From positions 1 to 7,042 of the forward strand of contig CATXZX010000090.1 of the NCBI GenBank assembly GCA_958404085.1: a stretch of DNA of 7,042 bases. The letters run 5' to 3'. Position 1 is the first letter of the stretch. Every line of letters begins with the position of its first letter. Shown here one piece after another: positions 1 through 4,323 of this stretch. Position numbers and translations under genes: made by a program. The notes beneath the pieces are model-generated. The model was not told the origin of the DNA. It did not search any database and saw only the letters and a program-made list of their open reading frames with translations. The DNA is from an uncultured Prevotellaceae bacterium. GTDB lineage: Bacteria; Bacteroidota; Bacteroidia; Bacteroidales; Bacteroidaceae.

Positions 1-49
1 AATCTCATCAAACTGGTATCGAGGGCATGGACCGACGGATTCTACATGC
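1..49. other. Sequence beyond the ispG break point, of unknown origin
   Basis: These 49 bases sit where the middle of ispG should continue, but no frame on the minus strand gives the expected IspG sequence for more than a few residues. The residues RIRRSM after the break faintly recall the family's GRI(K/R)SA stretch, so a run of small errors near a contig end is possible. Read on the plus strand from base 1, the stretch is open (NLIKLVSRAWTDGFYMR) and could belong to another gene joined here. It is too short to identify. Confidence 0.3.
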
Positions 50-772
50 GCCCGCCTCGGTCACGCCCAGGTGGAGCGGAAAACTCATGCCCTCGCGCTC
101 CATGACATCGGCCAGCAGGCGCACGCTGCGCACCATGACCACCGTATTGCTGGCCTTGATGGACACGACGACGTCCGTAAACCGGCGACGCACACAGACG
201 CGCAAAAACTCCATGCAACTCTCCACGATGCCCTCGGGCGTATCGCCGTAGCGGCTCATGATGCGGTCGGAAAGCGAACCGTGGTTCACGCCGATGCGCA
301 GGGCCGTACGGTGTTCGCGGCAAATATCGAGCAGCTGCACGAAACGGTCCTCCAGCCGTTGCAGTTCGGCGGCATATTCCTCGTCCGTATACTCCAGATG
401 GCGGAACGTGCGGCCCGGATCTACGTAGTTGCCCGGATTGATGCGCACCTTCTCCACCACGGCGGCGGCCTTGTCGGCCACGGCGGGATTGAAGTGTATG
501 TCGGCCACCAGCGGAACACGTATGCCCCCGGCGTCGAGGCGGGCACGTATCTCGGCCAACGCATCGGCCTCACGCGAGCCCTGCGCCGTGAGCCGCACAT
601 ATTCGGCTCCGGCCTCTGCCAGCGAACGGCACTGCGTCACCGAGGCTTCCACATCGGCCGTAGGTGTCGTGGTCATGCTCTGCACACGCAGCGGGTGGCC
701 GGCCCCGAGGGGTGTCTTGCCCACGTGTACCTCCGAGGAGGCACGGCGGCGATAGTTGAACAAATCTACCAT
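8..772 (-). CDS. ispG: IspG (GcpE), 4-hydroxy-3-methylbut-2-enyl diphosphate synthase, N-terminal part with broken 3' end
   Basis: IspG is the iron-sulfur enzyme that converts methylerythritol cyclodiphosphate to HMBPP in the cytoplasmic MEP isoprenoid pathway. The N-terminal TIM-barrel domain is clear: LFNYRRR at residues 4-10, QSMTTTPT at 31-38, LVADIHFNPAVADKA at 88-102, KVRINPGNYVDP at 108-119, RIGVNHGSLSDRIMSRYGDTPEG at 159-181 and LHLGVTEAG at 233-241. After TEAG the family continues with an acidic DGEDGRI-type stretch, but here the frame reads ACRIRRSMPSIPV and stops at positions 10-8. Bacteroidales IspG is long, with an extra middle domain and a C-terminal iron-sulfur domain. All of that is missing, including the cluster cysteines. 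The start ATG at 772 matches the family N-terminus and follows an A/G-rich leader (AGAATAAGAAG). It lies 46 bp after purE with no terminator seen, so the two are likely one operon. The break may be real or a contig-end artefact. Confidence 0.9.
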   Translation of the reverse strand: MVDLFNYRRRASSEVHVGKTPLGAGHPLRVQSMTTTPTADVEASVTQCRSLAEAGAEYVRLTAQGSREADALAEIRARLDAGGIRVPLVADIHFNPAVADKAAAVVEKVRINPGNYVDPGRTFRHLEYTDEEYAAELQRLEDRFVQLLDICREHRTALRIGVNHGSLSDRIMSRYGDTPEGIVESCMEFLRVCVRRRFTDVVVSIKASNTVVMVRSVRLLADVMEREGMSFPLHLGVTEAGACRIRRSMPSIPV

Positions 773-818
773 CTTCTTATTCTCTTATTTTATTACAACA
801 CGGGCGAACCGCCCTTCG

Positions 819-1325
819 TCAGTTCGTCTTGAAAGCATATTTCACCTCGGCCAGGTCGGCGTTGGCCTTCACAATCTTCGATTTCAGCCCTTCTTTGTAG
901 GCCTTCAGGCGACCGGCCAGCGCTTCGTCGGACAAGGCGAGCATCTCGGCCGCCAGGATGGCCGCGTTGAGCGCACCGTTCACACCCACCGTGGCCACCG
1001 GAATGCCCGGAGGCATCTGGATGATGGAGAGCATGGCGTCGAGGCCGTCGAGCATTCCCTTGATGGGTACTCCGATGACGGGCAACGTGGTGCCGGCGGC
1101 TATCACGCCGGGCAGTGCGGCTGCCATGCCCGCTGCGGCTATGATGACGCGCAGGCCGCGCTCCTCGGCACCGGCCGCAAAGCGTTCTACCTCGGCCGGC
1201 GTGCGGTGTGCCGACAGGGCATTCATCTCAAACGGAATCTCGAGCTGATCGAGAAACTGGGCGGCCTTCTCCATGACGGGCAGGTCGGACGTGCTGCCCA
1301 TGATAATACTTACGATTGGTTTCAT
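819..1325 (-). CDS. purE: PurE, N5-carboxyaminoimidazole ribonucleotide mutase
   Basis: PurE moves the carboxylate of N5-CAIR to give CAIR in cytoplasmic de novo purine synthesis. The 168-residue product has the usual single-domain length. Visible motifs are the phosphate-binding GSTSD at residues 10-14, SAHRTP at 38-43 with the catalytic His, AAAGMAAALPGV at 63-74, LPVIGVPIKG at 81-90, LSIIQMPPGIPVATV at 99-113 and NAAILAAEMLAL at 120-131. E. coli PurE has AAHLPG where this protein has AAALPG, so a second conserved His is Ala here. The loop after GVPIKG also looks one residue shorter than in E. coli. The rest follows the class I (bacterial mutase) pattern. The ATG at 1325 gives the expected MKPIVSIIMGSTSD start. 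It is the first gene of a purE-ispG pair. A TACTTTTG promoter box and a GC hairpin lie upstream. Confidence 0.96.
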   Translation of the reverse strand: MKPIVSIIMGSTSDLPVMEKAAQFLDQLEIPFEMNALSAHRTPAEVERFAAGAEERGLRVIIAAAGMAAALPGVIAAGTTLPVIGVPIKGMLDGLDAMLSIIQMPPGIPVATVGVNGALNAAILAAEMLALSDEALAGRLKAYKEGLKSKIVKANADLAEVKYAFKTN

Positions 1326-1358
1326 CTTGTAACTATTCTTTTCTTTATGGATAAAACA

Positions 1359-1377
1359 GCGCGGCCCTCCGCCGCGC
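1359..1377 (-). other. GC-rich hairpin in the purE leader
   Basis: GCGCGG at 1359-1364 pairs perfectly with CCGCGC at 1372-1377 around a 7-nt loop. On the minus strand it is followed by TGTTTTATCC, a loosely terminator-like arrangement about 33 bases ahead of the purE start codon. It lies just after the likely transcription start, so it would sit at the 5' end of the mRNA. It may stabilise the transcript or act in attenuation; neither is shown. Confidence 0.35.
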
Positions 1378-1381
1378 GGGG

Positions 1382-1389
1382 CAAAAGTA
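1382..1389 (-). promoter_or_regulatory. Candidate purE promoter (-7 box TACTTTTG)
   Basis: The minus strand reads TACTTTTG, a full match to the Bacteroidota -7 consensus TAnnTTTG, about 57 bases upstream of the purE ATG. I find no good TTTG -33 box at the usual distance; the nearest T-rich piece is GTTTCG at 1406-1401, which is too close. The box faces away from a second TAnnTTTG match on the plus strand (1434-1441), forming a divergent promoter region. Confidence 0.45.
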
Positions 1390-1416
1390 CGAACTATTTT
1401 CGAAACACCTGCACGA

Positions 1417-1441
1417 TTGTACCGAATAATACGTACCTTTG
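1417..1441 (+). promoter_or_regulatory. Candidate promoter for the small unit at 1444-1570
   Basis: TACCTTTG at 1434-1441 fully matches TAnnTTTG. A TTG lies at 1417-1419, only 14 bases upstream, shorter than the roughly 16-20 bases usual in Bacteroidota, so the -33 half is weak. Transcription would start a few bases after 1441, right at a 7-bp hairpin. Confidence 0.4.
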
Positions 1442-1443
1442 CA

Positions 1444-1570
1444 GGCAGTTACTCAGACAAATACACGAACTGCCATGTACGAAAAGACACCGCGAAGAAA
1501 AAACCGCCGACACTCGACTCGTCAAAACGTTCCGACTGAAATAACCGCCGCGGCCGCGTGCCGCGTTTTT
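1444..1570 (+). ncRNA. Candidate small RNA or leader transcript
   Basis: This is a self-contained unit of about 125 nt. It begins next to a TAnnTTTG box. Its 5' end folds into a perfect 7-bp stem, GGCAGTT at 1444-1450 with AACTGCC at 1468-1474, around a 17-nt loop. A mostly unpaired, A-rich middle follows (1475-1545), then an intrinsic terminator at 1549-1570. An ATG at 1475 opens a 40-codon very basic reading frame (MYEKTPRRKNRRHSTRQN...), but this runs through the terminator to 1597 and resembles no family I know, so I favour RNA over protein. It lies upstream of the peroxidase gene on the same strand, so it could be a prematurely ended leader of that gene. I do not recognise it as a known RNA family. 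Confidence 0.35.
1549..1570 (+). terminator. Intrinsic terminator of the small unit
   Basis: CGCGGC at 1549-1554 pairs with GCCGCG at 1560-1565 around the 5-nt loop CGCGT, followed at once by TTTTT (1566-1570). A second T run (TTTTTT at 1585-1590) follows. The T tract lies on the plus-strand side, so it ends rightward transcription. No annotated plus-strand gene ends here, which implies a short transcript starting shortly upstream. Confidence 0.6.
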
Positions 1571-1627
1571 AGACATAATCGCTGTTTTTTAGCCTGATAG
1601 GCATAAATATTGCCACAGAATCGGAAG

Positions 1628-1654
1628 TTGAAAATCAAATAAGTCATATCTTTG
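1628..1654 (+). promoter_or_regulatory. Candidate promoter of the cytochrome c peroxidase gene
   Basis: TATCTTTG at 1647-1654 fully matches the Bacteroidota -7 box. TTG at 1628-1630 lies 16 bases upstream as a plausible -33 element. The implied 5' untranslated region is roughly 90 nt. It is AT-rich just before the start codon (TTTTTTATTCATTTAAATCACACCATT), with no Shine-Dalgarno sequence, as is common in this phylum. I see no clear OxyR- or FNR-type palindrome. Confidence 0.55.
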
Positions 1655-1747
1655 TACCGTCAACTCTCTGACCGCGCTTTCCGAAGAGTGCAGGCGCGGC
1701 CGGACATGTGGAACGGTACATTTTTTATTCATTTAAATCACACCATT

Positions 1748-3142
1748 ATGAAGAAAGGAATCAAACTCCTGCTCGGGCTGGTTGTCGTGGCAGCATTGCT
1801 TGCCCTCACATACCGGCTCGTGAACAAAGCTCCGTCGGCCAAACTGGCGGCAAACGAGCAAGTCCTTGAGGTGATGACAGACGGCGGATGCCTTTTCTGC
1901 CATTCAGCCAATGCCGACTTGCCCTTTTATGCGGATTTCCCCATTGCCAAGAACTTCATCGGCAACCATGTAAGAGACGGTTACGCCGCCTTCGACATGC
2001 AACCCTTCATGGAAGCCCTGCAAAGCGGCACCGCACCCAACGAGGTAGACCTGGCCAAAGTAGAACAGAGCGTCATCGAAGGAACGATGCCCCTCATGTC
2101 CTATTACCTTGCCCACTGGGGTTCCTCCATCACCGAGGAAAAACGCAACATGATGCTGGCTGCCTTCAAGGAGATACGCGCCGCGTTCTATCCGAACAGC
2201 CTGGCCGCTCCCGAATTTGCCAACGAAACCGTCCGCCCCATTCCGGACAGCGTCCCGCACAATGCCGACAAGGCACTGCTCGGCGAGGCCCTCTACCACG
2301 ACACGCGCCTCTCGGCTGACGGCACCGTATCCTGTGCCACGTGCCACGGCATCGAGACGGCCGGCGTAGACAACAAACGCTATTCGGAAGGCATCGACGG
2401 ACAACTGGGCGGCGTAAACGCACCGACCTCCTACAATGCCTGCTTCAACTTCGTACAGTTCTGGGACGGACGTGCCGCCACACTGGCCGACCAGGCTGCC
2501 GGTCCTCCCCTCAACCCCGTGGAGATGGGCTGCAAATCGTTCGACGAAATCGTAGAACGGCTTTCGCAGGACAAAGAATTTGTCACCCGTTTCAACCAAA
2601 TCTATCCCGAAGGCCTGAGTCAGGCCACCATTACCGACGCCATAGCCGAATACGAAAAAACGCTCATCACGCCCAATTCGGCCTTCGACCGTTACCTGAA
2701 GGGGGACCAGAACGCACTGACGGCCGAACAGGTCGAAGGATTCAAACTTTTCAAGGACTATCGTTGCGCCACGTGCCACGCCGGTGAAAACATGGGCGGA
2801 CTTTCTTACGAACTCATGGGACAACGAGCCAACTACTTCGAAGACCGAGAACTCACCCAGAAGTCCGGCCTGACAGACGGCGACAACGGCCGTTGGGCAC
2901 AGACCAAAGTGGAACGCGACCGCTACCGCTTCAAGACACCTACGCTACGCAACGTGGCCCTGACGTGGCCCTACTACCACGACGGCAGTGTCGAGACACT
3001 CGACAAGGCCATTGCCATGATGGCCAAGTATCAGGTAGGCCGCGAAATGACGCCGGAAGAAGTGAAAAAGGTAGAGGCTTTCTTGCAGGCTCTCACAGGC
3101 GAATTTCAAGGCAAACAGCTGACAAACACAAACAAAAAGTAA
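1748..3142 (+). CDS. Tri-haem cytochrome c peroxidase (YhjA/quinol peroxidase type), membrane-anchored
   Basis: This enzyme would reduce hydrogen peroxide to water in the periplasm using electrons from quinol or a cytochrome. The 464-residue product has three CxxCH c-haem sites: CLFCH at 48-52, CATCH at 196-200 and CATCH at 340-344. The last two form the classic di-haem CcpA/MauG core, with LGEALYHDTRLSADGTVSC at 178-196, FWDGRA at 238-243, NPVEMG at 256-261, RFKTPTLRN at 394-402 and PYYHDGS at 408-414. The extra N-terminal haem domain and total length match E. coli YhjA (about 465 residues) and the Aggregatibacter quinol peroxidase. Residues 7-20 are hydrophobic after MKKGIK, with no obvious cleavage site, so it is probably an uncleaved membrane anchor. 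The ATG at 1748 is chosen because it starts this signal-like segment; an in-frame ATG at 1706 would add 14 unlikely residues. It appears monocistronic and converges on the SGNH hydrolase gene. Haem maturation genes must lie elsewhere. Confidence 0.93.
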   Translation: MKKGIKLLLGLVVVAALLALTYRLVNKAPSAKLAANEQVLEVMTDGGCLFCHSANADLPFYADFPIAKNFIGNHVRDGYAAFDMQPFMEALQSGTAPNEVDLAKVEQSVIEGTMPLMSYYLAHWGSSITEEKRNMMLAAFKEIRAAFYPNSLAAPEFANETVRPIPDSVPHNADKALLGEALYHDTRLSADGTVSCATCHGIETAGVDNKRYSEGIDGQLGGVNAPTSYNACFNFVQFWDGRAATLADQAAGPPLNPVEMGCKSFDEIVERLSQDKEFVTRFNQIYPEGLSQATITDAIAEYEKTLITPNSAFDRYLKGDQNALTAEQVEGFKLFKDYRCATCHAGENMGGLSYELMGQRANYFEDRELTQKSGLTDGDNGRWAQTKVERDRYRFKTPTLRNVALTWPYYHDGSVETLDKAIAMMAKYQVGREMTPEEVKKVEAFLQALTGEFQGKQLTNTNKK

Positions 3143-3169
3143 TCGGTCCGGATAAAATTCCTAAACTTT

Positions 3170-3211
3170 TTGCCGCACGGCCTACGTTCTGACACCGTAC
3201 CGGTGCGGCAA
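3170..3211. other. Weak stem downstream of the peroxidase gene
   Basis: TTGCCGCAC at 3170-3178 and GTGCGGCAA at 3203-3211 are perfect 9-bp inverted repeats separated by 24 bases. The left arm is preceded by a short T run (AAACTTTT). With no T tract after the right arm and a long loop, it is a poor terminator alone but may add to the stronger palindrome at 3239-3294. Confidence 0.3.
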
Positions 3212-3238
3212 GAGGATACACAAGGCCCTTATTCCTAC

Positions 3239-3294
3239 TAACGCACGATCCCCACCGTCCGACAGACTTGCCGGACGGTGGGGATCGTGCGTTA
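3239..3294. repeat. Perfect 23-bp inverted repeat between convergent genes (possible two-way terminator)
   Basis: The arms at 3239-3261 and 3272-3294 are perfect reverse complements over 23 bp around a 10-nt loop (ACAGACTTGC). The core pairs ACGATCCCCACCGTCCG with its complement, so a transcript from either strand would form a very stable hairpin. It lies 96 bp after the peroxidase stop and 27 bp after the SGNH hydrolase stop, the right place for a shared terminator. There is no T tract on either side, which is unusual for a simple intrinsic terminator, so transcript end protection is an alternative. Confidence 0.8.
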
Positions 3295-3321
3295 CAACGA
3301 CCGAAAGGCCGGCCTCGCGTG

Positions 3322-4077
3322 TTACCGGACCGCCTTCAGCAGGGCATCGGCCCAGTATTTGCCCAATACGTCGGCCCCCCGACGGTTGGGGTGCAGGTAG
3401 AACGTACCGGCGTTGCCCGACTCGGGTGTCAGGTACTCCAGGCAATGGTCGCGGAATACGTTCCACACCTCGGTGGAGCCCGTCAGCACACGGCCGGGGC
3501 AGGCCTCGGCGTAGTGGGCCGCCAGTTTCTCTATCATCGGGTAGTAGCTTTCCAGGCGTTTCTGGCCCGAAAGCAGGAAGCGGGCGTTGTTGTAACAGGT
3601 GGGGCTGTACCACAGGGGATACTGGATGACCACCTTGCTGCGCGGGTAGCGGGCCAGCAGTTCGTCGATGATGACCTTCATGTTGGTATAGTACTGTACG
3701 GGATGGACGGGAGCGCCGAAGGTGGTCGTCTCGGCACTGTCGTTCGTACCCAGCGATATGGAGAACACCAGGCGGGTCTTCTTGCGCAGGGCCGGACCGG
3801 CTGCGGCATCGCACACACGTCGGAAGAGTTCGCCCGCGGCGGGCAAAAAGTTTAGGGTCGTCATGCCGCTCACGCCGCAGTTGCTCATGGCCACGCTGTC
3901 GGAGCCGAGTCGGAGGGCCAGGTAGTGGCAGGCACGGGCCGGCGGAGCCTCGCTCTTGGGATTTTGCAGGAGGGCGCCTTGCGTAATGCTGTTGCCGATG
4001 AACACGACGTGGACGTCCTGGGCGTACAGCGCGGCGACGGCGCACAACAGGAACAGGGTCGAAATAACTTTTTTCAT
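3322..4077 (-). CDS. Secreted SGNH/GDSL-family hydrolase (putative carbohydrate esterase)
   Basis: SGNH enzymes remove acyl groups, often acetyl groups from glycans or lipids. The 251-residue product starts with a clear signal peptide (MKKVISTLFLLCAVAALYA, probable cut after Ala19), so it is exported. Block I is FIGNSITQG at 26-34 with nucleophile Ser30. Block II is SNCGVSGMTTLNF at 66-78, with the oxyanion Gly near 68. Block III is SLGTNDSA at 108-115 with Asn112. Block V is FYLHPNRRGADVLGKYWADAL at 226-246 with His229. The usual Asp three residues before the His (DxxH) is Phe226 here, so the catalytic triad looks incomplete or supplied from elsewhere. Upstream in-frame codons to 4137 exist, but the ATG at 4077 gives the perfect signal start. 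It is divergent from the GH36-like gene, suggesting joint glycan breakdown. A weak promoter box (GAACTTTG, one mismatch) lies about 46 bases upstream. The substrate is unknown. Confidence 0.9.
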   Translation of the reverse strand: MKKVISTLFLLCAVAALYAQDVHVVFIGNSITQGALLQNPKSEAPPARACHYLALRLGSDSVAMSNCGVSGMTTLNFLPAAGELFRRVCDAAAGPALRKKTRLVFSISLGTNDSAETTTFGAPVHPVQYYTNMKVIIDELLARYPRSKVVIQYPLWYSPTCYNNARFLLSGQKRLESYYPMIEKLAAHYAEACPGRVLTGSTEVWNVFRDHCLEYLTPESGNAGTFYLHPNRRGADVLGKYWADALLKAVR

Positions 4078-4213
4078 AGTGTCTATGTGCTTTATAAGAT
4101 GAATCGATGCCGCGAAGTTACACAAAGTTCCGGACAAGCAGGCCCGTATTTTCCACGAAGTCCGCGCTATTTCGTTTTTATTCGGAGGTAAGGCGGTTTT
4201 CAGCCGTCCGGAA

Positions 4214-4245
4214 TTAGGCCAGCTCGCCGATTGTCCTTATTTTTG
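4214..4245 (+). promoter_or_regulatory. Candidate promoter of the GH36-like gene
   Basis: TATTTTTG at 4238-4245 matches the TAnnTTTG -7 box. TTAG at 4214-4217, 20 bases upstream, is one base off the TTTG -33 box and at a good distance. The implied leader is about 70 nt. This is the best promoter in the 246-bp divergent gap; I see no obvious operator palindrome beside it. Confidence 0.5.
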
Positions 4246-4251
4246 CACCTG

Positions 4252-4278
4252 CCGGAAAGCCTCGGCCTGCTTCTCCGG
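4252..4278 (+). other. Hairpin at the 5' end of the GH36-like mRNA
   Basis: CCGGA at 4252-4256 pairs with TCCGG at 4274-4278, and AAGC at 4257-4260 pairs with GCTT at 4269-4272, leaving one bulged C and an 8-nt loop (CTCGGCCT). It starts about seven bases after the -7 box, so it would cap the transcript. A stabilising or regulatory role is possible but not shown. Confidence 0.4.
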
Positions 4279-4323
4279 AAAAAGACAAAACCGATCGTAT
4301 CACCGTAAACCGACTACAAAGAC

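Noticed and set aside
71..832. Long plus-strand open frame antisense to ispG
   Set aside because: It mirrors a well-conserved IspG frame, shows no family motifs and has His- and Arg-rich low-quality composition typical of a shadow frame in GC-rich DNA.
756..1544. 262-codon plus-strand frame across purE and the intergenic region
   Set aside because: It is mostly antisense to purE, and its intergenic tail crosses promoter boxes; no recognisable domain.
1394..1576. 60-codon minus-strand frame in the intergenic region
   Set aside because: Cys- and Arg-rich composition with no family resemblance; overlaps the small-RNA candidate on the opposite strand.
1652..1747. Upstream extension of the peroxidase (TTG at 1652 or ATG at 1706)
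   Set aside because: The extension overlaps the likely promoter and leader, and the ATG at 1748 opens directly into a lysine-plus-hydrophobic membrane segment.
1326..1747. Riboswitch or known leader motif near purE or the peroxidase gene
   Set aside because: I could not match the conserved cores of purine, cobalamin, TPP or SAM riboswitches; only simple stems are visible.
1904..2824. 306-codon minus-strand frame inside the peroxidase gene
   Set aside because: Antisense shadow of a gene with three intact haem motifs; no supporting signal or start context.
3182..4045. 287-codon minus-strand frame overlapping the SGNH gene
   Set aside because: It is another frame of the same strand, Arg- and Pro-rich, and runs through the 3239-3294 palindrome; the SGNH frame has clear motifs.
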